Positions 15,309-26,452 of a stretch of 64,000 nucleotides of DNA are shown in pieces. The notes beneath the pieces were generated by a model that saw nothing but the letters and a program-made list of their open reading frames with translations, made no database searches and was not told the DNA's origin. The stretch lies in NCBI GenBank assembly GCA_964019055.1, contig OZ025221.1, forward strand, positions 5,286,968 to 5,350,967. Reading direction: 5' to 3'. Made by a program: the position numbers and the translations under genes. The number at the start of each line of letters is the position of its first letter. Positions within the stretch are counted from its first letter, which is position 1. Source of the DNA: Anthopleura xanthogrammica (taxonomy: Eukaryota > Cnidaria > Anthozoa > Actiniaria > Actiniidae).

Positions 15309-15509
15309 AATAGACCTAATTCATCTTGGTACAATGTTTACCCATTTCAGACCACATCATATTTCCATAGAGAAGAAGATTCTTTGTTAGAGTTGTAACC
15401 ATATTCGTGTATCTTCTCATGTGCAACCGTTATAGAAAGAAATGATACTCTAGGGAATGACATGTGGTCTGAAATGGGAAACATTATACCCAAGGTAAAG
15501 GGGTCTATT
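15309..15509. mobile_element. MITE, ATAGACC family
   Basis: Inverted ends AATAGACC and GGTCTATT flank CCCATTTCAGACCACAT and ATGTGGTCTGAAATGGG. Confidence 0.75.
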
Positions 15510-15767
15510 GAGTAAGGGTTATAGAATGGACATGAGTGTGATAAAGGATTTATCATCACAAGTGACCGTTCTGTAACCAATTTATCATATGACTGATGGC
15601 AAAAATTAATAAAAGTATTTCGTCTTAGACATGTTAAATTAACATATTGAGACATCACTAATATTAAACACCAAAAAAACATGTTGACCAATGAATTATC
15701 TCGTAGTGTAATGGTGGGTTATAGGGGTTAGTAAGGCTGGGGTCCCGGGTTCGAGGCACAGTCAGTA

Positions 15768-15870
15768 CTGTTTATTAAACGAGCACAAGTGTTTTATCAG
15801 GTTCAAAACCACAAGGTGTAGCCAAGTGGTTTTAGACCTGATAAAACATGAACTGAGAGTTTATTGAACA
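15768..15870. repeat. Imperfect hairpin
   Basis: GTTTATTAAAC, TTTTATCAGGT and AAAACCAC on the left pair with GTGGTTTT, ACCTGATAAAA and GTTTATTGAAC on the right around a loop of about 13 bases. Confidence 0.7.
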
Positions 15871-16061
15871 GCTTCAAAAACTCATGAATAATTCACAAAC
15901 CTTTGGTTGAATTAGAATGACCATACATGTTACAAACATGGGTATTTCAGCATTTCAAGGTACATACACACACACTCATTAGTAGGTGTTCTACAGTGGT
16001 GATAATAGTTATCATCACTAGTGGCAATAAATGAAGGCTATTGCCACTGTTTATTGCATAT

Positions 16062-16350
16062 TACAGTCAAACTAAGAAAACCGTGAACACCTAAAATATG
16101 CCTGGAATGTTTGTGTTTGATCACAGCGCGCTCACAAAAAGTTTTTTCCCATTTAAAAGTTTCAAACTTCATATTTTAGTTTTATTCTCGTGAAATAAGA
16201 GATTTCTATTCAAGACAGACGGATACATGACAGAAGGATTCAAAACAAACTCTTTTCATGGTGGTGGAAAACATCTTTTTTAAAAGCAACAGTCTAAATA
16301 AACATTCCAGACATATTTTAGGTGTTCGCAGTTTTCTTAGTTTGACTGTA
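16062..16350. mobile_element. Tc1/mariner-like MITE
   Basis: Long inverted ends begin TACAGTCAAACTAAGAAAAC and finish GTTTTCTTAGTTTGACTGTA, with GCCTGGAATGT/ACATTCCAGAC-type pairing further in. The TA ends fit a TA target duplication. A related, more complex copy spans 41094-41591. Confidence 0.75.
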
Positions 16351-17270
16351 ATGAGTAAGACAGTTAAATATGGGATTTATCACATTAGTTGTAACAATAG
16401 TCAGATTGAGGGTGCATCGTACGATAATATTCATTGTACCCATGCTAAATTAAATTTCTTTTCTCCTGTCATGAATCACTGAGCACACAGCCTCACATTG
16501 AAACCTTTTTGTGTGACAAGCAAAGTACATCTCAGAAGTGGGCTATTGTAGTGTCATTTACAACCACTACCAGAATCCCTGGCATATTCTCTTTTGGAGA
16601 CTGTCCATGTCAAAGCTATACCAGAATGTGAAGTGTTCTCTCCAGTTTTATGATCTAATCATGTCTTTTTCTGTTTTCTAGGCCGTCAAGTTCGATTTTT
16701 CATGGAGTACTTTTACTAAGTCAGAGAAGGTTAACTTAAAATGTTTACCTGAAACTTGAGTTTTGAGTTTTCTCAAGGTGTCTTTACTGAGAATGGCAAA
16801 GAAATTTGCAGTCTATACTAATGTTATGTGCACTTGACTTTTTTTTGGTGAAATGTAAGAAAATTACAATAAATGTATCTTGGTTATTTGTTTTTTGCTT
16901 TGTGTATTATGGTCCCTATGGGTGTTCCTTACTGCACAATAATTTCCCCCCATATTGCCTCACATTCAAGGACTTCAGGATGTGTTTAATGCTATCAGAC
17001 TGAATGCCAATATGGCCGCCATTGACTTTCAGAAATAAAAACCTAATCTTAAAAAAGCACCATCAGAAAGAGCAATCAGAAATATGTATTTTTGGAAAGT
17101 TTCATTGCTATAAATAGAATTCAAGTGAAGCTATTTGGAATCAAAATTACAGAAATTTGTATGGCTGTGTACAAGAATTTAATATTGTCTCAATCTTTCT
17201 AACTTTGTTGATGTCATTCTAATGTGGTCAACTAAAATTTGAATTTAAAAATTAATAAGGACGTGGCAGC

Positions 17271-17500
17271 CTTATAGAGCTGTTAAGTTGTGATGCATTA
17301 CCAGGTCCAACTGCTCATAAAACAGCTAAAATAAAATGAAAAATATTCTCAATGATTTGACCTCCACCTGAAATAATTTGGACTTTGGACAACAAATCTT
17401 GTCATGAAGAAAAAGTAAGAAAAATCTTTATCAAACTGTTTCGTTTTGGACCCAGAAGTCGTTTTTTCATTCAATTGACATCACACTTAAAAGCTGTTTA
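17271..17500. repeat. Dispersed repeat, copy 1
   Basis: Shares AGAGCTGTTAAGT, GGTCCAACTGCT and TTTTGGACAACAAAT-type words in the same order with 56030-56258. It is non-coding and of unknown class. Confidence 0.65.
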
Positions 17501-17805
17501 GCATTCAGTAACAAAGGTTTTTATTCTCATGGGATAACCAGAGAATATTCCTGGGTTTGCCATCACAGAGTCTTTGTGACTTTGCCTTGCATCAAGAGTT
17601 ATTCTGAATTTCAGGCCTTTTTTCATTTCATAAAACACAACATGCTTAATTCCAATTCCATCTGTGAGTTAGCCATATCCCTCAAATTTTCCTTCAATAT
17701 TTTTCATTAGTTATAATTCCAAATAAAAGACACAATGCAACATAAATTTCATTCAGATTTATTAGATGTTTTCCATCAACATGTTACAAGCATCAATACA
17801 GAGAT

Positions 17806-20800
17806 CTACTTATTGCGCCTTCTCCATGCATTCAGTGGTCCATGTTCACGGATGTACTGTGCGTGTACCCCACATGGGAGGAGTTTTCCCTCTGCTCGCC
17901 ACTTCTCATAGACGTCTCGGTCAAACTTGGTGAAGCCCCACTTGCGAGAGACGAAAAGCTGCAAAAAAGGGATACAAATTTTGAGTGGATGTAAATTACA
18001 TGTTTATGATTATTCAGGGGTTACAAGGGAAGTTTCTTGCACTCAATGCAAGGATAATTTAGTTATGAACAAAGGATGGAAATTCTGTGATATGGATTTT
18101 TCACCAGTAGTAGCTAAATATTCCTTTTTTGAATTTGTAAAAACTGCTGTGTTCCTTGATTACAGACTCATTTATGCAGGGTAAGCCTCATTTCAGTGTC
18201 TAAATATTCACAAATACCAACAGTAAAGTAAAGAACACACACTTCAACAATAAAAACACTTCACAGGAACACATGAATATTCTGCCGGAAATCGAGGCTA
18301 ACCCTGTGTAAACGAATCTGTAGGAAAGGAACACAGCAATATTTTACAAATTTGAAAAAGGTCTATTGAAGGCCATAATCCTTTAGCCACTGTACATGTT
18401 CACTCTTGCAACTGCGAGAGAGTGAGCAAGTGAAAGGGAAGATTCATGAGACTACATTTCATACCTTTTGACGTCCTGGGAACTTAAACTTCGCTCTTCT
18501 GAGAGCCTCAATAGCATGAGCCTTGTTACCATCTTTGGTTCTGACAGAGATGATTGCCTGACCAATACGGACACGGGCTACAGTACCTTGTGGTTTACCA
18601 AAAGCACCACGCATACCAGTCTGGAGCCTGGGAATGAAAAGGATGGTCGTTAACTTTCATACTTACGGTATGCTTCTTATACAATACAATACAATAGATG
18701 TAATGGCGAAAGGGTGCATTCACTTTTGGGGTCTCAGATTTTATCCTGGAATTCAGCAGGCCATCAGAATCGTTTGATTTTTTAAGAAATAGTAGGAGGG
18801 AGGGAAAAAACTGCAGAAAACCCCTTGGAAGTACAAGATGAACAACCAACTTTAATCATATGGGACACAGTGGGTCTGAGAATCAAACTCATGACATAAG
18901 TACACACCACTTATGCCTTTCCCTACTGCTAAGTCTCAAATTACAGGTATCCTTTTGTTGTTTTCATTCTGTAACTTTGCAAACCCAAAGATGTCAGTGT
19001 GTGGCTTTTGTCAACAAATGCAATCAACAGAAGCCAATAGACCTAATTGGCTAACATGTTGCTAAGTACGTTTCCACCAAATTCAAAACCCTCTGGGATA
19101 AAAACTTGTCAAAAAAAATGTTCTATGTGATATCGAAATACAACAAAGAATCTTATTCCTAGATGTTTTGAATAGGGTGGAAATGTACATAGCAACATGT
19201 TAGACAATTAGACAATTAGACAGTGATATCTGCATTTGGCTGTGTCACATAAACATGAACATCACATTACAAAGGATACAAGCTACAATGTATAAAATTC
19301 TCCTAAGTACGGGTGATATTTTACCATAATCTACAATCTTGGACAAATCTAGTGAGAAAGTAACCTTTTTAGCATGGTATAGAAACATCAAACTAGGACT
19401 TCTTGAGCCCCCCCCCCCCCCAATTCAATGTTGCTACAGAAGGGTTGCCTAGAGACCAGCCATGAGCACAATTTTTGAGTACTGTAAGTATACACAATTG
19501 TGTTGTGGAGGAAGGGGGAGGGAGATATGAGAATTGGCTTTGAATGCTATGAAATGCTGCAAGGTAGTACAAGTGTCTCAACAATTTTGACTAAGATTGT
19601 AGAAACAACTTGCATCACATTGGTGAGATATAAATTATTCATTTCAATGTCCCTCACCTATCAGCTCCTGCACACGACAACATTTTATTGATGCGAACAA
19701 TATGGAAAGGGTGCAGACGAACACGGATGTGGAAAGAGTCCTTGCCGCAGCTCTTGACTAGGTATTTGTTGCAGCAAATACGAGCTGCTTCCAAAGCCTC
19801 ACTGGAAAGCTGTTCAAGTTCATCAGATACCATGTGAATACACAGAGGAAAATCATCTACCATAGCTTTCTTACGACCAAGGTCATAAATCCTGATCTTT
19901 GAATCTAAAATCAAGAAAGATAAAATTTAGGGAATAAAATTGCATTGTACAGCTTGTTTGAGCTTTATGTGGACCAACTCCCTTGGCATAAAATTTTTTT
20001 GTCTCTATATTGTTTTTATCTCACAAGACAGTTAATGTCGCTGTTATTGCCTGAATGGCATTTTTTAAGTGGATTATTTAGACCTGCGACAACAAAAAAG
20101 TTGTTCAAACTTACCTGGAACACCACGGCAGAAACGTGACTTGGGATATGGTTTGTTTTTACAGTAGCGATAGCTATAAAAAAATTAGACCATAAGTGAA
20201 TATATCAATCAGCATTCTGCAATCTAGTTATAAGACATCTTTTAGTCACAGGGCTTGAAATAACGGCCAGTCGTTGGACAATGTTGTGCCATAATTGAAA
20301 CTTGTCTGGTCAAATGTTTGCCTTGCCAATCATTTTGACCAGTAACATTGACCCAGAAACAAGGTAATACTGAGCTAAAACTAATTTGGCTGGTCATCAT
20401 GACCGGCGATTGCCCGACTGTTATTTCAAGTCTTGAGTCATAAATTTAAATATGATAAAAAAATACACTTATACTTGATAAATCAAGTCTGCATGAGATA
20501 GCATGATTATTTGGAAGCTATAGTTGATTTTGCACGACCATTTATTGTACAGATTTGATAACATCCTTTGAACTTATCACAGTGCTCAAGATCACTGCTT
20601 CTCCAATGAAATTTCTTGGACACAGCATTGTCATTATCATGACACAGCATTTTTGTATTGTGAGCTTTCACAGTCTTATCGACGTTGCTCTAAGATATCA
20701 GCCAAGTTGGCAATGCAAGCAATTAAAGCTAAGCCATGTCAGAATGACTCAACAGAAATGCTTGTTCATTTTTGTAGAAAATTGTTTAGTAATACAACTG

Positions 20801-20860
20801 GAATTTAACACAAAATTAGAGAAAAACAGTAACATACCATCGGGCTGGTCGACGCCCCAT
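17806..20860 (-). CDS. RPL10: 60S ribosomal protein L10 (uL16)
   Basis: RPL10/uL16 is a late-joining large-subunit protein near the peptidyl-transferase centre. Five coding exons join in frame: 20838-20860, 20115-20173, 19658-19904, 18465-18627 and 17806-17958, giving 214 residues, the same as human. Sequence hallmarks include [80 protein letters not shown] and [18 protein letters not shown]. An acceptor TTTTTAG lies six bases before the ATG, so a non-coding first exon is expected; it fits 21318 to about 21345, which has a 5'TOP-like pyrimidine leader. A minus-strand AATAAA at 17758-17763 implies a very short 3'UTR. No box C/D snoRNA was recognised in the introns. Confidence 0.98.
18780..18930 (-). 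mobile_element. Partial tRNA-derived SINE
   Basis: Reverse-complement copy, in an RPL10 intron, of the SINE seen at 36236-36420. It keeps the GGAGGGAGG and GCAGAAAACC tail words and an AATCAAACTCATGAC B-box region. Confidence 0.5.
19049..19204. mobile_element. MITE in RPL10 intron
   Basis: Inverted ends read CTAACATGTTGCTAAGTAC and its counterpart GTACATAGCAACATGTTAG, with TTTCCACC/GGTGGAAA inside. Confidence 0.7.
20249..20436. mobile_element. MITE, CAGGGCTTGAAATAAC family
   Basis: Ends GGGCTTGAAATAACGGCC and CGACTGTTATTTCAAGTCT are inverted. It lies in an RPL10 intron and is related to 12025-12188. Confidence 0.75.
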
Positions 20861-21317
20861 GATTGCCTAAAAATAAAGAAAAACTATCATGAATAACAAT
20901 TTCATTAAACGTGACTAGGGTATGTTAATGTCTGCAATTCTACAAGGCAAGACTTATACGAATATATCGATACTATTCTACATTTTGAAGGCTTCTGAAA
21001 AATTATAAAGTATATTATAACCCAATGATGTAAAAATTGTCTTGTCTACGAATAATAAAAACCAAAGATTTTGAGATGAAAAGACACAAAATATAAAAGA
21101 ACATTTATACTACTCAAAAACCTTTCACGATGGTACTACTGATATTTCAAGGGACCTAAAACTCCATATATGTTATAGATCACACCAAAATGACGGAACT
21201 GAGACAATTTATGACATTCAAACTTTGTTTAAGTTCATGTTAGACGTTGAAAATTGAATTCTGAAACTAGGATTAACGTGGATTTTATAGTGAATACTGT
21301 TCGCCGCCATTACTTAC

Positions 21318-21345
21318 CAGAAGCCACAGGGAAAGGGAAGAATAA
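21318..21345 (-). promoter_or_regulatory. RPL10 non-coding first exon with 5'TOP-like leader
   Basis: Read on the minus strand, TTCTTCCCTTTCCCTGTGGC ends at a CTG|GTAAGT donor. Ribosomal-protein transcripts usually start in such a pyrimidine tract, and an acceptor lies just before the RPL10 ATG. The exact start is inferred. Confidence 0.6.
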
Positions 21346-21458
21346 CTTTCGAGGTCCCGGATGAGAACTTTTTTTGAGCAATTCTGCTGACAACTTAGTT
21401 TTATAGAAGCGGGCTCAATTTGACTTCCTACTTGTTCCCAGTACCTTCTCATTTTTTG

Positions 21459-21468
21459 CACTTCCGGT
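21459..21468. promoter_or_regulatory. ETS-type site in divergent promoter
   Basis: CACTTCCGGT matches the reverse complement of the ETS core CCGGAAGTG. It lies between the RPL10 leader and the first channel-gene unit. The function is inferred from the motif alone. Confidence 0.35.
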
Positions 21469-22055
21469 TTTAACTTTCGCTTTCACAAACAACTAGTTCA
21501 GGTACGTAAGCAAGAATTCGATGTTTTTGAGCTGTAGATCGCACCACATATCTAAGTAATTTACAGAATAATGGTTATGAGTATCTGTAGATACTATTGA
21601 TACGAGAATTTGGCCAGGGGTTAAGTTTTTTTTTTGCATAAAATCTGCGCAAAAGTTTGACAATTTTGAAACACGGAAGTTAAAATGTTTTGATTGTGAA
21701 ATTAGAGACAAATATATAGTGAATATTTTCATGTATGAAAAACAAGTCATCAATTTTATGTATATTATATTGACTTTTTTACATTTTTAGCCCCATCCCT
21801 CCTTGCTGTTGTGAAGTATATTTTTGAGGTGTGTGTGTGTGTCTGCATTCAACACAAATGGCCAGCCATCCACCCCCCGTACCCACAACCAGTCACACAC
21901 ACACACCACTACCCCACCCCACCCCTGTAGACCTTCATGCTCAGCCAATTCAAAGGTTCTTGACTTCGGTTATACAGCCATTTTAGGAAGCTCGACATGT
22001 TCATATAACTAATTGTGAATATTTCCAAAGGTGTTGTAGAAATAATCCATCAAAA

Positions 22056-23189
22056 ATGATTGTGACTGAGGTTCCCACATTGGATGAAAATCTCAAGAAA
22101 TTAACTCCATGGTGGGATGTCATTGCCAGGTATCTTATTGCTGTAATGATGGCCATTGCCTTGACAAGCATTGCCGTACAAGTCACCAAAGACAACTTGA
22201 TTTGTGTCCCTGCAATCAACTGCAGTAACTCAAATATATCAGATGATGCTGCTAAGTTATGCCAGTCACTTAATATGACAAACAATTTGAAGAAAAAAGT
22301 CTTGACAAAATTGGTTGATAGAAGATCCTATGATTACGTTGATTCTGTTTGTTTCCAGGAACTGAGTTTTTTTACAAAGTTTTTTCCTCTAATTATTTTG
22401 GTAGAAGCAGTGATCCTTCTGGTTTTGGATATTCTGTGGACCAAGTTGCCATTCTCTTCCTCAGTATTAAATCATTTAGTGTCTTTGGCAGATGAAGGTC
22501 ACAGTTCCTTAGCAACTATGGACATCATATTAAGGAAAAAGGAAGAAGCAGCCCATGCAAGTAGTACACATGTCTTGCAAGGTAGAAGTGATAGTGTGCC
22601 ATTATTAACGAGAAATCAAGCAACACAAACTGATCATGACACCATCCTCAAGGCTGATTTTCTCAAAGTCCTAAACTTGGCTAAGAAAGCTGAAAATTTT
22701 AGAAAGAAGTACACAAAAAAGGGCTGCTGTAAATCTTTGTGTTGTTTTTACCTAATGCGAACATTCCTTCAGTTTGCCTCATGCGCTATTTCTTTTGGAG
22801 TCAATCTGAAAGATCACGAAAACTTTTTTAGTTTTAGTAATACAGTTCATTTCAAATGTGTCATTGATGAGATTGTCTTCACCAAGGAGTACGAGCATTT
22901 TGAATGTTCCCACCCATCGGCACCTTACTTCCAGATTGCCTTAATACTATTCTTAATTTCTTTAGGTTTTCATTTTCTAATATCAGGTTATGCATTTTTT
23001 AAAATACTGTGTTGTGGAAGGTCTTACAAGTTCCCTAAGAATTCAGAGAGTGAGAATGGTAATGATTTTGCTTTCCTTCTTAATCTTTTAACAAAACATG
23101 ATAAGCTGTATGCTGACAAGGTTTCTGAAATATTTGAAACTGAGACCTATAAAAACCTGAAAACACATTTACAAAACACTTCCAGGTGA
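22056..23189 (+). CDS. LRRC8-like channel subunit lacking leucine-rich repeats, copy 1
   Basis: LRRC8 proteins form hexameric volume-regulated anion channels in the plasma membrane. This 377-residue intronless ORF matches the LRRC8 pore module: a short N-terminus with LTPWWDV (cf. KPWWDV), TM1 about 24-44, then VTKDNLICVP (cf. VTQDKMICLP). The first outer loop has Cys50, 56, 69 and 99, with YDYVDSVCF; TM2 is about 109-129, followed by a cytoplasmic loop, TM3 about 236-250, a second outer loop with Cys268 and Cys284, and TM4 about 292-315. It then has NDFAFLLNLLTKHDKLYADK, which matches the LRRC8 segment just before the LRRs, and ends there. No LRR coding sequence follows. A conserved GGTTATACAG acceptor upstream suggests a 5'UTR intron whose donor is near 21503. 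An AATAAA lies near 23662. The cysteines and the post-TM4 segment favour LRRC8 over pannexin. Confidence 0.85.
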   Translation: MIVTEVPTLDENLKKLTPWWDVIARYLIAVMMAIALTSIAVQVTKDNLICVPAINCSNSNISDDAAKLCQSLNMTNNLKKKVLTKLVDRRSYDYVDSVCFQELSFFTKFFPLIILVEAVILLVLDILWTKLPFSSSVLNHLVSLADEGHSSLATMDIILRKKEEAAHASSTHVLQGRSDSVPLLTRNQATQTDHDTILKADFLKVLNLAKKAENFRKKYTKKGCCKSLCCFYLMRTFLQFASCAISFGVNLKDHENFFSFSNTVHFKCVIDEIVFTKEYEHFECSHPSAPYFQIALILFLISLGFHFLISGYAFFKILCCGRSYKFPKNSESENGNDFAFLLNLLTKHDKLYADKVSEIFETETYKNLKTHLQNTSR

Positions 23190-23195
23190 TTTCGC

Positions 23196-23549
23196 CCCGG
23201 GGGGGGAGGGACTCCCTTATAAAAGGGGGCGGGGGTCCTCATCGGAAATTTTGAAAATGACCCCTAAAAGGGACCTGTATTTTGAGGTGATGGGCGTGGC
23301 AGTGATGAAATTTCACCCCTAAGAGGGACCAATCAATAAGTGACACAATCCGAAAATGGGATTAAAATAAAAATCAATCTTTGAAAAGAAGCATTGTTGC
23401 TGATCTTACACCCTAAGCGGGACCACATAACTCAGCTAGTGGGCATTCTCGTCATCATCACCCTAAGCGGGACCAAAACACTGATTTCAAACCCTAAAAG
23501 GGACGACGAGGACCCCCGCCCCCTTTTATAAGGGAGTCCCCCCCCCGGG
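23196..23549. mobile_element. hAT-like MITE inserted at the stop codon of copy 1
   Basis: Ends CCCGGGGGGGGAGGGACTCC and its inverse GGAGTCCCCCCCCCGGG flank 354 bases. The 8-base sequence GATTTCGC is duplicated on both sides (23188-23195 and 23550-23557); sister unit 2 has a single GATTTCGC after its stop, the intact empty site. Eight-base target duplications are typical of hAT elements. Inside are several CCCTAAAAGGGACC-type words. Confidence 0.9.
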
Positions 23550-24112
23550 GATTTCGCTTCTCTCAGGTTGAAGGAATTAGCCAATCAGAGAGCATTTTGT
23601 TTGTAGCTCAATGTTTCCTAGTTCTAGGTTTTTGGCTCGATTTATGACAGCTTTTGCTTGAAAATAAAGAAAGTAAAACTAGTCCGTGCTAATATTCACC
23701 AAATACCTTTTAGAAAAAGGATATTTTGTCGTTGCATGGTGGAAAATATTTCATTTTGACAAGAGATAATAAAAAAAACTTGGAAATTTTCATTATCATG
23801 AATCCTGGCTGCAATTTTCACATTTTCAAAATTACATGCTCTCCAAATCTATATTCAAAACTACTTATGTTTGTCATCCAATAATATTGCCATCAGTGCC
23901 TGATCAGTTTCACTGGGCCTCAATACAGTAAAGTCTTTAGTAAAGCAATAAATAAATAGCTAGTTGAGAACTGGAAATAGTTTTGTTTACATTGGTGAAA
24001 CTAATTCTGAAATGAAAAGAGAGAAAGACCAATTAGAAATCAAGAAAAAATCTATGATAAATGGTAATCAGAATTTCTTAGATTTACATTTAGATTTCTT
24101 AGAATAGCTGTT

Positions 24113-24242
24113 ATTACGGATGCATGAAAATGAGATGCAAATGAGATATTCTTTTGTTTTAAGAATCATACAAGAGAGGCTATCGGGTCAATACAATGCT
24201 TGTTGTCTAATTTGCATGCTGCCATCTGTAATAACAGCTATT
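24113..24242. mobile_element. MITE, AATAGCTGTTAT family
   Basis: Same inverted ends as 11808-11943. It is shared with unit 2 at 28964-29088, so it was present before the duplication. Confidence 0.75.
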
Positions 24243-24567
24243 AGGAAGTGTAACAATGTCAGATTGCATAGTTTTTTTACTGGAACTACTAGCTAGCTTC
24301 AGCCAAAATAGGCATTTGATTATTAACAGATATTATTAGAACCAGCAATCCTAATTTGCTTATGTTTTATGTAAAGTGGAGTCTGAAACTTGCATGTTTG
24401 GTGGCTAAAGGGTCAACGTTTAGTGGTCTCGTTTGACCACAGGCGAACCACTCTAATAAATGTAGTAAAACATTAATATGTATTTAATTCTGTCTTTTTT
24501 CTGCACGCGCTATTGTTTCTGACATCATCCCTACTCCCCTTAGTAGCAATTTTTTTCACAACTACAT

Positions 24568-24950
24568 ACACCCTATGCATAAAGAGTAAAGACTGGGAAC
24601 GAGCACCATGAATCATCAATGATTTCAAAAATATATTTTGATTACAAGAAAGAGCATGTCTAAATTAGTAATTTGGTAGAGTTCTGTTGTTATATATTAA
24701 ATCACTGCAGAGTCATAAGCATTTGAAATGTGCCAAAAACATGAAAACGAGGCTGGTCAGGCCTTGGTTGTTGTTTCCATACAAATCTTTCTAATTTCAA
24801 ACAGCTGTAGATTTTTATCATTTAATGTTAGTAAGCTGAAATTTTTGGAGATTACTAAAATCGATATACTCTTTACAATGAAAGCAATGGTTTTTTCAAT
24901 AACTGATGAACTAAGGTATTTCCATAGCCACGCCCCTATGCATAGGGTGT
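24568..24950. mobile_element. MITE present only in unit 1
   Basis: Ends ACACCCTATGCAT and ATGCATAGGGTGT are inverted and flank about 380 bases. Unit 2 reads straight through ACTACATAATATAC at the matching place (about 29412). Confidence 0.8.
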
Positions 24951-25992
24951 ATATAATATACTAACAAGGTAGGCAACTCACTGGGCTTCCTGTGGAAAAT
25001 TCAAGATTTGACGAAGGAAAACCACAAATTTCACACGATAGTTTGGCTCCGAAAGAAAAAGGACCTTACAGAAAGTTGTACTCACATGTAATCTCTAATT
25101 ATTTATAGTTTTTTTGGAGAAGAAATGCCCTAAAAGTATTTTTTTAGGCATTTTCCTACCTGAACTGATGTGCCGACAGTTGGGCTTGTCCTTGCGCGGG
25201 GCTTGAGCATGAGAAATTGATCAAAACACGTACTATCCCTCCCCTCCCCAAGACATTTTTGGTTCATGCAGAAATGCGTCCCATTCCCACATGCATTTTA
25301 CTTCCGGTCTCTTTTCAACCAATAACGAGTGTCGTCTGTTTTGACTTGACAAGTACATACCTTGTTGCCAACAAAGTTGGCTAACATAGAGGAGTTTCAG
25401 GAGTTTTGAGTTTGTTATGGAAGTGCGTCATTTCTTTTGTTCTAAACAGGTTTGACTGGTTAACCCTCCATATAAGGAAGTGTACATAGTTTTGTTGTAA
25501 GTTGTGAGTAATTATGTGGCATGACGTCGGGGCGAAGAAATGGCTGCTGCACAATGAATCCAATAGGTTTTTCGTTCAACTTCTAAAAATTATCTAAATC
25601 TTCTAAAAATTATCTAATTTTAAATCTCATCACTTCGTTGGCATAGTTAGGTTTTCTTAAGAACAAACGCTAGGTGTCAATTCCATTACTGATAAGTATG
25701 ACTAGTTAGTATATTATATGTAGTTGTGAAAAAAATTGCTACTAAGGGGGATAGGGATGATGTCAAAAACAACAGCGCGCAGAAAAAAAGACAAAGAATC
25801 AAATACATATTCCTCTTTTCCTTCATTTATTAGAGTGGTTCGCCTGTGGTTTGACGGACTGCTTTGAATTCTACAAACGTTAACTTTTTAGCCACCAAAT
25901 AAAAAAGTTTCAGTCTCCAATAACAACATGTTATGATTTCTGAAGTTCAGAGGTGTTCACGATTAGATGCAAACGACTGTATCTGGTCAACT

Positions 25993-26452
25993 CACAGGCA
26001 GCCCAAGCTTGTTCTGTAATATTTTGTAGCATCTAAAATTGGTACTTCTATGAATAAAAATAACTTACCTTGATAGCTTGTTAAATGTTTTGATGTCTGG
26101 TCGATTTTGAAGCCATTTTGGAGCGTTTTTACGGAGACAACGTCATTTTGGTTTCCCCTTCTAAACAAAATCCCAAGGCTGCACTCTCACGGCGACACCA
26201 ACCTCTAGGAGCCTGTGTCGAAGCTCAATAAATCAAATCCACAGGCAGCCCAAGCAATCCTTTTGTAAAGTCCGTGGTATGGTTTTTCATAGGAAAAATC
26301 GTAAAAGAAAATAAAAAATACAAAAACTCAATAAATATTTAGTGAAATACAATTCAATGACTATTTCTATACTCGTAGTAAGTCTCTAATTGATCCTTCG
26401 CATGATTTTTCATACATCGGACTTTACAAAAGGATTGCTTGGGCTGCCTGTG
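25993..26452. mobile_element. CACAGGCAGCCCAAGC inverted-repeat element
   Basis: Begins CACAGGCAGCCCAAGC and ends GCTTGGGCTGCCTGTG; a second left end lies inside at 26240, so a 213-base inner element with 30+ base arms is also possible. It directly precedes unit 2, and an equivalent precedes unit 3. Confidence 0.75.

Larger units (their letters stand above)
15205..17757. other. Intergenic region between NDUFAB1 and RPL10 ends
   Basis: No further coding region is seen. It contains a MITE (15309-15509), a hairpin (15768-15870), smaller hairpins (about 15993-16051), a TA-flanked MITE (16062-16350), the probable NDUFAB1 3'UTR end (about 16680-16880) and a dispersed repeat (17271-17500). Confidence 0.55.

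Noticed and set aside
15696..15765. tRNA-like stretch with TAGTGTAATGG (A box) and GGTTCGAGGCA (B box)
   Set aside because: The T stem and acceptor stem do not pair, so it is not a functional tRNA; at most it is a degraded SINE head or pseudogene.
22001..22285. Antisense ORFs over the 5' end of the channel genes
   Set aside because: They mirror the strongly conserved coding strand in all copies and show no independent features.
23260..23520. CCCTAA words suggesting interstitial telomere sequence
   Set aside because: They are spaced parts of a palindromic word inside a MITE, not a tandem CCCTAA array.
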